In this document: one piece after another, positions 34,366-45,137 of the stretch | Layout of the letters: the number at the start of each line of letters is the position of its first letter | Position numbering within the stretch: position 1 is the stretch's first letter | Assembly: GCA_027946555.1 (NCBI GenBank) | Contig: JAPEVC010000073.1 | Location: 62,001-126,000, forward strand | Direction: 5' to 3' | Source of the DNA: Gnomoniopsis sp. IMI 355080 | Lineage: Eukaryota; Ascomycota; Sordariomycetes; Diaporthales; Gnomoniaceae | DNA length: 64,000 nt | Notes under the pieces: generated by a model | The model's database searches: none | Told to the model about the DNA's origin: nothing | Seen by the model: the letters and a program-made list of their open reading frames with translations, nothing else | Made by a program: the position numbers and the translations under genes

Positions 34366-36431
34366 ATGACTGTCGTTGACCGCATCAACGAGAAGGTAGC
34401 GAAGAGCCTTGTAGGAAGATGGTTCCGGCTCGATGGCTCTGGCCATAGCAAGACTCGCGCTGGATCCTACTTCTGTACGGAGATTCGCGCGGGCTTGGCC
34501 ACTTTCTTTGCCATGGCATATATCATCGCAGTCAATGCAAGGTAAGTACAGCACTCTCGATTTAGGAGTTGGGTCTGATGCTAATTCCAAACTAAGCATC
34601 GTTGCCGATACGGGTGGCACATGTGTGTGCAATGGAGGGGCTGCTGACCCAGTATGCGACGCCAACGAGGAGTATCTGCTGTGCGCAAATGAGGTCAAGC
34701 GGGACCTGATTACTGCGACAGCAGCTATATCAGCGCTGTCTTCGTTCTGTATGGGGCTGTTTGCAAACCTGTGAGTGAGCGAGCCATGCCCCACGTCCTG
34801 TACAAGAATTGACGATGGCAGACCTGTTGGACTTGCCCCTGGCATGGGTCTCAATGCGTATTTCGCCTATACCGTTGTGGGATATCATGGGACTGGAACA
34901 GTTCCTTACCAAGTTGCGTTGACCGCCATATTTGTGGAAGGATGGATCTTCTTTGCTCTTGCGCTCTTCGGCATGCGACAATGGCTTGCCCGCGCCATTC
35001 CACGTACTATCAAGCTTGCAACCTCTGTCGGTATTGGTCTATTCCTCACTCTCATCGGTCTGACATACTCCGAAGGAATCGGGCTCATTGTTGGCGCTAC
35101 TGACACGCCAACGGAGCTGGCGGGGTGTGTCGATGCCCTTCGAGATGCGGATACGGGCTTGTGTCCCGACTCAGGGAAGATGCGCAACCCACGGATGTGG
35201 ATCGGCATTTTCTGTGGTGGCATTTTGACTACTCTTTTGATGATGTACCGCATCAAGGGAGCTATTCTGTTTGGCATCATTCTCGTGTCCATCATCTCTT
35301 GGCCAAGGACCACAGATGTTACCTATTTCCCGTACACGGCGACGGGAGATGACAACTTCAACTTTTTCAAGCAAGTTGTGACTTTCCACCCGATCTCGCG
35401 GACTCTGAATGTGCAGGAATGGAACATTGGTGAGTATGGTGGCCAGTTTGGTCTGGCGCTGATCACATTCCTGTATGTCGACATTCTCGACTGCACAGGC
35501 ACTTTGTACTCGATGGCAAAGTACGCAGATTTGATCGACCCCGTCACGCAAGATTTTGAGGGCTCGACCATGGCGTAAGTCAAGATAATCCTCGCTCTGA
35601 TCCATGTAAACATTTTCTAACACAGACTTCCAGATACATGGTAGACTCCGTCTCTATTGCTATCGGTGCTCTTCTAGGAACTCCACCTGTGACGGCTTTT
35701 GTTGAGTCCGGTGCTGGTATAGGAGAAGGCGGCAAGACTGGGCTCACCGCTATGTCGACAGGTAAGTCGGACTTATTTCGCTCGACTCTTGCTAATTCGT
35801 TGTCCCAAAATCCATGAAGACATTATTGCATTCGTGATACATGGATTAAGACTTTTGCCTCTGTTCTTTCAGGATTCGACTGACTCCCTATTGTATTTTA
35901 GGCCTTTGCTTTTTCATAAGCATATTTTTCGCTCCCATTTTCGCATCAATCCCGCCATGGGCAACTGGCTGCGTGCTTGTGCTCGTTGGCTGCATGATGA
36001 CTGTCTCTGTGACGGAGATCAACTGGGGTTACCTCGGTGATGCTGTACCAGCATTCGTTACTATTGCCCTGATGCCTTTCACATACTCGATCGCGGACGG
36101 CCTCATTGCTGGAGTCTGTGTTTACATTGTGCTCAACACCACTGTCTGGGTCATTGAGAAAGCTTCTGGTGGGCGGATTGTCCCACATAATAAGGACGCG
36201 AAGGACGCCTGGACGTACAAAATTCCTGGCGGGGTTCTGCCACCGTGGATGACAAGACTGGCCAAAGGCAAGCGGGATTTCTGGAAAGGAGACGAGAAGG
36301 CCGAATTTGTGGGGCAAGAATTGAGTCGGACAAGCGGGAGTCTGCAGGATGGTCATGCCGATGAGAAGGTTGTTGGCGCTACGGCAGGGGCAGAGCCAGT
36401 GAACGATGGTAGCGAGAAGTCGAGATCTTGA
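34366..36431 (+). CDS. azgA-like: AzgA-type purine (adenine/guanine/hypoxanthine) permease
   Basis: Five exons: 34366-34541, 34597-34770, 34822-35574, 35634-35761 and 35902-36431. The four introns are 51-140 nt, all GT-AG, and every junction keeps the frame, giving 586 residues, the usual AzgA size. Family marks are the early membrane segment followed by SIVADTGGTC, the GLAPGMGLNAYFAYT segment and the substrate-site block VESGAGIGEGGKTGLTA in exon 4. Twelve to fourteen membrane helices are expected. Fungal AzgA proteins are plasma-membrane proton symporters for purine bases, usually induced by uric acid and repressed by ammonium. It is the first of several nitrogen-source genes in 34-51 kb. 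Confidence 0.93.
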
Positions 36432-37096
36432 GGGGGTGGTATAAGATGAAGACTCAGCCCCGCAAACTGTAGCAAAGTAAATGAACTATTACGCTTCAAA
36501 ACACCAATATCAGACACGCCCGTCGTTTGTAGTGACGCCGGGGTCCCGGGGATGGGTTAAGGGGGCGCGAAGGCATTGGTATAGCTCAATGGGGCTATCC
36601 TAACAACGCCCACATGCCCACATTCGACCACAGAATACCTAGGCACTCAGTGATACAGACAGATCACAGTCCCCGTACCTTCCCAAGGGTTCCTTCATCT
36701 GCATTCATTTCGTGCGGATTGATCAGATTTGATGGTGAGGCGCATGAGTAAAATTGAGGTCGCCCCGGCGGTCCCTCATATCCAGGGCAGGTCACCTCCA
36801 CATAGAGAGAACTGTAGGTATAGAATATGTTCGCCTTGAAGAATGGATTACGGATCGTTCTTGCGAGCTACATGAGCAAGTCTGTCAGATGGAATTCCAT
36901 CAAATACCTAAGTACACTTGCTCGCAGTATCCTTATACAAGTATAAGGCCTCAGATTGAACTTCTACCTACGATGATCCTGGATCATGTCGCATTTGTTA
37001 GGGAAGGAAAAAATGCATGAACCCGTCGGAAAGGAGCATGTTCTGCAAAGTTGAGGGGTTATCACACATTCATGTAGCTAGCCAATTAGCTTTCAA
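36432..37096. other. Intergenic region upstream of tRNA-Arg
   Basis: 665 bp with no gene. It contains relaxed versions of the TACCTAGGTA motif (near 36635 and 36904). Confidence 0.5.
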
Positions 37097-37182
37097 GGTC
37101 TCGTGGCTCAATGGCAGAGCGTCTGACTACGATTCTAAACGTTGTGATCAGGAGGTTCCAGGTTCGACCCCTGGCGAGATCG
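37097..37182 (+). tRNA. tRNA-Arg (anticodon ACG) with 14-nt intron
   Basis: The cloverleaf folds fully: a 7-bp acceptor stem (GGTCTCG with CGAGATC, discriminator G37182), a 4-bp D stem (GCTC/GAGC), a 5-bp anticodon stem (TCTGA/TCAGG, one G-T pair), a variable loop AGGTT and a 5-bp T stem with TTCGACC loop. The anticodon ACG is at 37129-37131, read as ICG for CGU/CGC/CGA. A 14-nt intron (37133-37146) sits one base 3' of the anticodon, the standard position for nuclear tRNA introns. A run of seven T (37184-37190) follows directly as the RNA polymerase III terminator. Confidence 0.95.
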
Positions 37183-37183
37183 A

Positions 37184-37190
37184 TTTTTTT
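37184..37190 (+). terminator. RNA polymerase III terminator of tRNA-Arg
   Basis: Seven consecutive T residues on the coding strand two bases after the mature tRNA end. Confidence 0.9.
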
Positions 37191-37986
37191 GGTTGTAACT
37201 GCCATATGTTTCTGCATTTTGATGGTACCATTCTCACTCTTTTTATGAGGCAACAGACCATGCCGTAGTGTTGAGCAAATATAAAAATCAGCCAAACACA
37301 CTTGAGGGGGGGGGGGGGTCTCTTAGAAACACCCGGCAATATCGACCGTGCCTTCGCCTCTGTGACGGCACAATGGACGTCCACTAGCAGAATCTCGATA
37401 GTGTCGCATCCTGTGATTGATCTGAAACAGAGTCAGTCTAAAGAGAAAGAACAAGGAAAGCAAGAGGGTCTCGTCAAATTCCTTGGTGTCTGGTTAGTGT
37501 CGCAGTTGGACTACGAATTATACAATATTCACATGGATCATAGGCGAAGATCACATTGGTAGAGATTCCTTTTGGTCCATCCCCTGTCCACATCAAGGCC
37601 TCGTACTCCATCTGTTGGCCGTTGACAGCGATGGGCCATAGAGAGTCAACGAGTACACCGAAGACGGCACCACAAATTGGACTCTATAGTGACTTGAGTC
37701 TTTGCATGGCATCTGCGGTGTAAGTAGAATATGGGCGCGTTTTAAGTTGTGATATTCTGAAGTTGGGAACTTGTAGGTTTAGAGGCAAGCTTCTACTTTG
37801 GGACGCTCCCTTCTGTCTCATCATGGTCAACTAGCTCAAGAGATCTGAAAGGTTTTCTCTCATAAGCAATCTAAGCGCTCAGGCGAGCAATATGATGCTG
37901 AGAATGAACGAGTATATTCATCGTGATGCTCACTCCCCACGAGCTTAAACAACGACAATTCGTCAACATATTGTAATCTGCCGAGC
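37191..37986. other. Intergenic stretch with a 13-base G run
   Basis: About 0.8 kb; no gene. A run of 13 G lies at 37306-37318. Confidence 0.55.
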
Positions 37987-39063
37987 TCACATACTCGCTC
38001 TCGCCATCTCTGTGACCAAGCTTTCAATCTTCTCATCCTTGATTCCAACGTTTTCAGCTGTTGCCTTGTCTTGGCTCCAAAGTTGGTTGTTTACAGAATC
38101 TAGGCTGGCATGAGCATGTTCTGCCGTTGCGTGCGACTTGTAAGTCGCACCTGAGTATCCCTTCACTTGAGCTTGGACATCACTATACTATCGTTTAGTA
38201 TATCGTAGCCAAGTGCTATCTGGAACGATCAACTCACCTATATCTGTCGTAGACGCCACGTTCCCGACCATTTGCTACAGAATAGAATTCAGAAGGTCCA
38301 TCATTATCACTTCTCCGTGTTTTCGGACCATCTAGGGACGATGTCATAAAGTGAAAGGTTCTGCAATCGTTCTCCTGGGCCTCCATATGTATTAAGAGCC
38401 AATCTTTGGCGTCCGCGAAGGTGTTGAAGCCTTTATATCGATTGTTCGGAACATGGACCACTTGTGAGCTTGCGTCAGACCTAAGCCCACTCTCAGTGAG
38501 ATGTTCGTCGATTAGAGCAGCTCGTTGAATCCTCACCATGATGTTGTAATACAAGGGGGACCACGTCCTTTTTTGATGGCGTAGAAATGCTTCCGTTCTC
38601 GCGTCTTTTTCGGCATTTTGGATTACAAAAGGCAAATTTTTCGGTAAATAGTGATGACCAGCAATCGTGGTGAGGCAAAGATGTGAGAAGAACCATGTAG
38701 CGAGGGAAATCGAATGGAATAAGCTGTCTGCGGGGCGAGACACATCTTTTATGCAGTCGATGTGAGCATTCAAGGTTCGTACTGGCCCAGCTCTGTGCGC
38801 AGTGCTGCCTATTGACTGCCCCTCCGCTCGAGTTGGGCCTCCTGCATGCGTATCGCCTGGAGGATTATGACCCAATATGCTGTTCCGGTCAATCTAAGAT
38901 GTGAACGAGACGCATGGCAGGGGATTCTGACGCCGTTGTCCAGTCATTGGCCAGTAGAGCGCCATACCAGAAATAGTTGGTTTATACCTACATGTACTCG
39001 CTTACTAAAGGCAATCGCTGGATATATAATTACATTTTGAACATGCTGTAATGTCACTTGCAT
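37987..39063 (-). CDS. RNase H1 hybrid-binding (viroplasmin-type) domain protein
   Basis: A minus-strand gene. Well supported exons are 38893-38238 and 38182-37987, joined by a 55-nt intron (GTGAGT...TAG, phase 2). Splicing creates a complete domain near the C-terminus, running from FYSVANGRERGVYDRY to QVKGYSGATYKSHATAE. This is the pattern of the caulimovirus viroplasmin/RNase H1 N-terminal fold, which binds RNA:DNA hybrids or double-stranded RNA. An earlier stretch (RYKGFNTFADAKDWL) resembles the end of a second, degenerate copy. No RNase H catalytic domain follows; the protein ends about 25 residues after the domain. The first exon is tentative: an ATG at 39063 with a GTATGG donor below 38968 and a TTAG acceptor above 38893 joins in frame and gives about 315 residues. 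The host-gene nature is clear; no virus sequence is implied. Confidence 0.65.
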
Positions 39064-39474
39064 CCTCTATTCCATTTGAATTTGGAGATATTGCGGAACA
39101 ACCCACCCCCCCAATCTACAAGATTGGAGAGCGCAGCGGGGAGCCCAGCCTCTCTATTTCAGCACCCGTAGACCGTAGCGGGAGCGGCCAGACCTTACCT
39201 GAATACACACGGCCACACGGCAAATAAAAGCCTGCATGTGGGCTTGATGTATTGTACTCGATATATGACCAACAAATGACTGTAAAGCAAGCATGTAGCG
39301 TCAGAATGTGTCCGAGCATCGATACGGAGCTGACTGTGATTTGAGAGACTCGAGAAAAGTTGTAATCTTGGAGGAACGTGGCATGCCAAAAGCCAAATGC
39401 GGTCTGTCCTAGGCAGCCAGAGTTGCTCTTGTCTGGTATGCTGCATTCGCATGAACCTTTACTAGTTTTTGAAA
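39064..39474. other. Short intergenic region
   Basis: 411 bp between the start side of the viroplasmin-domain gene and the 3' end of the FAD oxidase gene. I see nothing in it. Confidence 0.5.
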
Positions 39475-40752
39475 TTACAATCGGGCTGTATGGATAGATT
39501 CAGCATCCTTCAAGTCAGCCACATTTCCTGTCCGCCAGCTGACGTTGCCACTCGCATCGTTGCCCTCCTTCCATCTCCACTGCGGAATGTTCTGGACACC
39601 TTGCTCGAATACATCCTGGATGAAACGGCCAATTGTTGGCAGGTACTTGAACCCATGACCAGAATCTCCGCTGGCAACAATCAAACCCTGTGTTCCGGGG
39701 ACAAAGTCCAAAATGAAGTCCGAGTCGGCCGAGTCTGCAATCCAACAAAGGTGTTTGCAAACCAAGCGTTGTTCGGCGAGCTCTGGTAGCGCTGCACGCA
39801 GCAGCTTCGTGATTCTCTTCTCATCCTCCAACGGTATCATGTCATTGTTTTGCGGTGGAAACGAGTGAGTCGATCCGTGAAGTGGTGTTCGGTTTGTATA
39901 TCCTGCTCCTGACGAGCAGAGCTTCAGCTGCAGGGTCTCCCGGTCTGGCTCAAAGAAGAACCCGAGATCCCTCGCATATGTCACGGGAATACCCATCAGC
40001 CGTTTGGCCTGCTCTGCATTGAGCTGTATGTGCGCTACACAGAGGGCTTTTGCCACAATCTGACGCCCGATCTGCGGGAGCAGAGAAGCCAGGCAAGCGC
40101 CAACGGTGATGATCACTGTATCTGCTGAGAAGTTCTCGCCAGAGTTCGTCTTCACGCCAACACATCTCTTGGCACCAGACTCTTTCATTTCGTACAAAAG
40201 TTCTATCACGGTCTGGCCACAACGGACCACAACTCCCATTTCGACCACAGCCTTGTGAATAGACTTTAGCGCATTCGCCGAGTGGGCATAGCCGGCGAAG
40301 CTGTTGAAATAGCCAACCCAGCCCTCCATCGGCCCACTCAAGGCTGGCGCCACGGCATAGATGTCCTCTCTTGTTTGGACAGGAGTGATTTTCCCCTTCC
40401 ATGCCGGATGTGCTTCGACGCTTTTAAGACTCTTCGCCAGAGATTTCTTGCTCTTTTCGGGGGCTTCAGCAGAGTTAGCGAGCAGATAGCCAACTTGGTG
40501 GTAATGTGGTGCGAAAACGGGATCAGTGGTCCATTTTGCCATGGCCTCAAGTGCCAGTCCGGTATAGAATGGATCCTCGTATTCAGCGCGGATGATCTTA
40601 TTCAAATCATTGGCGGCAGAAAGAGGAGAGGGAATGGCACTACCAGTCTCGAGTATGGTGATGGATCTGTAACCTGAACGGGCCATGCTGTAGGCTGTGG
40701 AGAGCCCGAAGGTCCCAGCGCCTATGATGAGAATTTGGGCGTCTCGATTCAT
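39475..40752 (-). CDS. FAD-dependent amine oxidase, amadoriase/sarcosine oxidase-like
   Basis: A 425-residue single-exon protein. The N-terminal Rossmann motif IIGAGTFGLSTA (9-20), with acidic Glu35 at the end of the second strand, binds FAD. The block HLCWIADSADSDFILD contains Cys336, at the place of the cysteine that carries covalent FAD in monomeric sarcosine oxidase and fructosyl amino acid oxidases. The segment SGDSGHGFKYLP (361-372) lies over the flavin, and the C-terminal PQWRWK is typical of amadoriases. Such enzymes oxidise secondary amines (Amadori products, N-methyl amino acids) to an amine, an aldehyde/osone and hydrogen peroxide. There is no clear PTS1; it ends in A-R-L, a weak peroxisomal signal. 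The gene is divergent from a Zn(II)2Cys6 regulator with a 729-bp shared promoter. Confidence 0.88.
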   Translation of the reverse strand: MNRDAQILIIGAGTFGLSTAYSMARSGYRSITILETGSAIPSPLSAANDLNKIIRAEYEDPFYTGLALEAMAKWTTDPVFAPHYHQVGYLLANSAEAPEKSKKSLAKSLKSVEAHPAWKGKITPVQTREDIYAVAPALSGPMEGWVGYFNSFAGYAHSANALKSIHKAVVEMGVVVRCGQTVIELLYEMKESGAKRCVGVKTNSGENFSADTVIITVGACLASLLPQIGRQIVAKALCVAHIQLNAEQAKRLMGIPVTYARDLGFFFEPDRETLQLKLCSSGAGYTNRTPLHGSTHSFPPQNNDMIPLEDEKRITKLLRAALPELAEQRLVCKHLCWIADSADSDFILDFVPGTQGLIVASGDSGHGFKYLPTIGRFIQDVFEQGVQNIPQWRWKEGNDASGNVSWRTGNVADLKDAESIHTARL

Positions 40753-41481
40753 TGTGCGAAGTGAATTGATATAAAGACGAACTCGAAGCTGAACAGTGAA
40801 TCAATGTCGGAAGATTCAATTACTATTCGATCATGAATAAATGCAATTCTATAATTTGATCCTTCTGGAATGTTTATACGATTTAGTAGCCAAGCGATTT
40901 ACAAGTTTGGCGAACCGATGTCGGCCATTTCGTTCAACTCCGGCCCAAATATCCGGTCGTCTGTCCAACTATCACCGGCTAGTATTGTAATATTAATGAA
41001 TGGTCTTGAGTTAGCAGAGTGATCATCAAGTATAGAGCTCTCCTACAACAAGTCGAAATTTTGCTTCCTACATAAACGTACACCGAGAAACCCGCCCATA
41101 AGGGCTCGGAACCTTATCGTGTACGCCGGTAGCCACCCCCCTTCTATAGTTCGCTCGATACGGGCTTCCTGCATTGCATGGTCTATCAGCTCCCATGTCT
41201 ATTTTACCTAAGGACTCCTCATTCCTCACTGCGTACCATAAGCTCGATACGGGCTTGCTTCGGTGCTTGAACGGCATCTGTGTCAAAGAATCCCGTTTCC
41301 TGATTGCGGACCGGTCTATCAACGTCCCGTAATGGCCTGATTGTCTTATCAACTCACTGCGGCTCAGCGGGTGTTCCCGTTATTCCCACTTTACACTGCA
41401 GCGCAAAGTGCAGAGTTGTACATTGGCATCCGGAAAATCAGTCTGCGGGTGCGCACAAGGCTCCATATTGCGCTGGAAACG
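40753..41481. promoter_or_regulatory. Divergent promoter with a 15-bp direct repeat
   Basis: Shared upstream region of the FAD oxidase (-) and the zinc-cluster regulator (+). It holds an exact 15-nt direct repeat GCTCGATACGGGCTT at 41153-41167 and 41242-41256, 89 bp apart. It also has an inverted CGG-A-CCG pair at 41307-41313, the half-site type bound by zinc-cluster factors. Autoregulation by the adjacent factor is inference. Confidence 0.45.
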
Positions 41482-43238
41482 ATGCCAGGTGACCGGCGGC
41501 GCGTGGGAGGCGAGACCCGTGTCCGAAGCGGCTGCTGGAGATGTCGCGGTATGTAGATTCCATGTTGTAGCATGACTCAAATTCACGGGAATTCTTCACT
41601 TTCAGTTTTGCTAATGATTGCTAGAACGCCGCGTCAAGTGCCCAGAGCAAAGACCCGTCTGCAGTCATTGCCGAAGGTTGGGCCTCAAATGCGGTTATGA
41701 CTTCCGATTGACTTGGAAAAAGCCACTGCTTGTGAGCAACGAAGCAGAAGCAATGGTGAAACAAGTAGTTGAGCCCAGTCTGCGACCTCTTGGTTGTATG
41801 TTTCTTAACACAACACTGGACAATTTTGAAAGTCATTCCCGCACTAAGAGAGTCTCGGCCAGCCTGGGACTTACTGATCATTGCGGACATCCACCTGGGC
41901 ATATCAGGAGCTACCCGCTTCCCAATGCTCCAGTGTCATTTTCAGTCCCGTTGGGGATCATGCCGATACAGATTTCATGTAGAGAGACACGTCTACTACA
42001 CTACTTCGCCAACTTCATTGCGCCAAAATGCGCCGTGAGCACCGGAACTAATCCGTACCTCGAATTGGTGTTACCAATCGCGACCAGATCACCGTGTGGT
42101 CCGCTCTTCAAAGTCATCATGGCCGTGGCATCTACTCAACTACACAATCTTGGACACGGCCAAGAAGAAGTCTTTACTTGGGAAATTTACGGCCTTGCCC
42201 TGAAATCACTGAGAAATTATCTTGTTGGGAGTCAGCAATCCCCCGAAGAGACAATCACTACTACGCTGATGATGACTTTCCTCGAGGTCAGTATTCTTCG
42301 AACTAATGGCGCCCATTCACATCTGCACGATATGTCAGATTCGCGGGCGCGTACAGGATAAATCAATGCTGAGCCTAATCTAGATACTTCAAAGCTGTTC
42401 ATCTTCGTGGATCGCACATGTCAGCTATGGCATTGAATTTCTTGTGTCTCACGATACACTGAAGATAGAGAGTCCAACCCTGTACCAATTTGCCACGACT
42501 TGGTTCCTCACTCATAATATACTCGCGGCAACGGCCTGCAGGTCGAACTTTATGCTTCAGGACTGCTCTGACCTCCTTGATAGTACGGATGAACATTACA
42601 TCCATGCCCTGACCGGTTGTTCGAAATTACTCCTCCGTCTGCTTATAGACATCACAAATCTTGCAGAATCCAGTCCCTCAAAATCGACAACCTCGCAGGA
42701 TTCATCAAACGGAGTGACGTCGCGCGAGAGCGCGAATGTCGTTTATCACACAGAGCCTTACGAGAAGCGCAAGCGTATTCTTGAACAACAGCTTCACAAA
42801 TTTCCCCTTGCAACACACGCTGGTTACAAGGCATTGCTGCAGGAAGAGCGAGATATTGCAGAACTCAAACGCCTTGCCACATTGATGTACTTTTATGCCA
42901 GGGTAGATGAATCCGGTCCTCACGAGAGGCACATGTGTCAACTGACGGACATGATTTTGAAACTCGTACCAATTATATCCCATAGGACGAATACCCTCCT
43001 CTGGCCGCTTTTCATCGTTGGTGCTCTTGGGGTGCGACCCGAGTCAGACGAAGATCGAAAGCTGGTATTGGGAACCCTGGACAATCTTCAAAAGACCCGG
43101 CAGCTTGGATGCGTCAGGAAGGCCCGAAATCTCATAGAAGAAGTCTGGAAAACCAGAGACCTGTACAAGGAAGGTGCTACGAAAGGCTGGTCGATTCTAG
43201 AAGAGACCTGCATGTACAGTAATGTCAGTCTCGCTTAA
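41482..43238 (+). CDS. Zn(II)2Cys6 transcription factor with Fungal_trans_2-type domain
   Basis: Three exons: 41482-41548, 41625-42286 and 42384-43238. The introns of 76 and 97 nt are GT-AG, giving 527 residues. The first splice joins the zinc cluster: Cys18-x2-Cys21-x6-Cys28-x6-Cys35-x2-Cys38-x6-Cys45, with basic residues between the second and third cysteine. A hydrophobic middle region from about residue 120 on (LLHYFANFIAP, then repeated helices to the end) fits the fungal-specific regulatory domain of this class. It should act in the nucleus on CGG-type sites. The gene is flanked by the FAD oxidase (divergent) and the DAL5-like permease (tail to tail, 106 bp), which makes it a candidate local regulator. 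The zinc cluster is split by an intron, so prediction without splicing would miss it. Confidence 0.9.
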
Positions 43239-43344
43239 CAAGTGCTACAGTCACCTGCTCCAGAGTAATTTCATATACTGCAACTCATGTTATTATCGGT
43301 TTTGCGCTCATTCAAGAACCAAATACGCGAATGGCGCCTCGAGT

Positions 43345-45137
43345 TTAATGAGTGTATCGGAAATTCTCCTGATTTTTGTCCGTAACATCGGCGAAACCCT
43401 CCACCACGTTGTTGAATCCCTCCGGCTTGCCATACTTCTTGTCCTTGTTCTTATTATCAATTGCAACGACAGCAAAGTAAACCAACAAAATCAGTATAGA
43501 GATACAATAGCAAACAAGCATCGCAACGACACCGCCTGTGTACTTGGGGGCCTGATTGGAAATGAACGTCTGGGGTCCTATCAAGTTACCAGCAGCGTAT
43601 CCTATCGTCACAAGGCTGAAAGCTATTGACTTCTTCGTCTGACCAGCCGTGTTGGCCTGCGGTAACGAGATTCCGATCACATAGGGTGCTAAAAATGTAT
43701 GTTAGCTGACTGTGTTCAGGTTAAAAGGGCGTCTGCGCGTATACTTACGCCAGTAGAAGTACATGAAATACAAGCCGACCAACTGCCCTGCCACGCTTGA
43801 CTGCGGTAGACCATACACGAGGGCTGTACCAAAGATGGGGAGCAACAGCGCAATGCAAGCGACGATAGTTCTCCTGTTATGCCAGCGGCTGGCGATGTAG
43901 CTAAAGAACCAAGCACTAGAAGTTGCTAGGACGCCAAAGGGCATGGTCAGCAAGCTAGCGTTGATGTCGCTGAAGCCAAGGTTAGAAATGATTATGGTTC
44001 CGAAAGCTTGCAGTCCGCCGTTTGGAATGTTGATTGCAACGTTGAAAATGAAAATCAACCAAATCTTCACGTCCAGGAGTGCCTCTGAGACTTGTTCCCA
44101 CTTCCAGACCTTGTTGTGAATGCCAGTCCTGTTCGAGGCAAGTCGCTCTACAGCCCAGAATTTTTCTTCTTCTGTGAGAAAACGGGCATTCATAGGGCTA
44201 TCGGGAAGGGCTGTAAAAAGAAATAGCGAGTATAAGACGTTGATGACCCCTGTCATGAGGTAGAGATATTGCCATTTCTTCAGTGGGGCAGAGTCAGGAA
44301 TTTGACCCACTACCCATGCGAAAAAGCCATTGAAAATGGATGAGAAATATGCGAAGATGACTTGCGAAAGAAGCTTCGTTAGTATGAACACCACTGAGCG
44401 GTCTGTGGGTGATCAATCTCACTGGCGTTCCTCTGAGGCTGTTCCTCCTTCTTGTAAAAGCTAACGACGAGCATGGTCAGGCTTGGGGTGATGGCCGATT
44501 CGATAAAGCCCATGAGGAATCGAAGTACCATGAACCCCGCCCAAGAATGGCAAGCCGCATACAATGTAGTCAGGATAGACCAAAGCAAAGATGCAACGCA
44601 GAGAAGCTTTCCCGGAGGCACTCTGTGGACGAGCCATGTTGTGATTACATATCCGCACAGTTGCTGTGTGCTAGTCAGCTTTTCCCTGCCATGTCAAACA
44701 TGTTGGGATACGTACACCAAGAGGCAAGATACTGCCGAGCCAGCTGTACTCTTGTCCATGCATATGGTTGTCTGTCTGAACCCCGTACAAAGAAGCTGTC
44801 CCAATTTCGACCTTATCTACGGCTCCGAGCGTGGCAGTGAACAAAAGCTATTCCGGATCATCGTCAGGAGGTAACTTGTAAGTTAACAGCACAAGGTTCT
44901 TACCAAAGGAATCATCCACGAGTCAATTTTCCTTAGGAGCTTTTTCTCCCTGTCCGGCGTCAAGGGCGCATATTGTCCAGCATTGGCATTGGCCAGATAT
45001 TTTGCGGCTTCATCAAGGGTGCTGTCGTCCGTACTTTTGGCTACAACATCTTCTACTTCGCCCTGACTTTGAGACGTGACAGGGTGGATTGCTGCATGCT
45101 TTGTGCCTGGTGGCACGCTTGAATCCTCTGTGGACAT
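43345..45137 (-). CDS. MFS anion:cation symporter (DAL5/allantoate permease-like)
   Basis: Five exons on the minus strand: 45137-44904, 44847-44716, 44663-44423, 44360-43749 and 43688-43345. The introns are 52-62 nt, giving 520 residues. All junctions hold frame. In the third intron a closer acceptor would leave only 29 nt; I chose the acceptor 13-14 nt after a perfect TACTAAC branch site, which also restores the family pattern QRNAIIFAYFSS. Family marks: the cytoplasmic N-terminus ending in LLRKIDSWMIPL, LDKV-like AVDKVEIG in helix 1, HRVPPGKLL in the loop, GFIESAITPSL and the helix-11/12 block LPQANTAGQTKKS. These carriers import organic anions such as allantoate, ureidosuccinate, vitamins or small peptides. 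It shares a 971-bp divergent promoter with the oxoprolinase. Confidence 0.9.

Noticed and set aside
37306..37318. 13-base G run as a possible G-quadruplex or telomere-like signal
   Set aside because: A single homopolymer without spaced G-tracts or TTAGGG repeats; most likely a simple slippage tract.
44394..44422. 29-nt third intron in the DAL5-like permease (closer acceptor)
   Set aside because: Too short for fungal splicing. A 62-nt intron with a perfect TACTAAC branch site fits the frame and the family pattern better.
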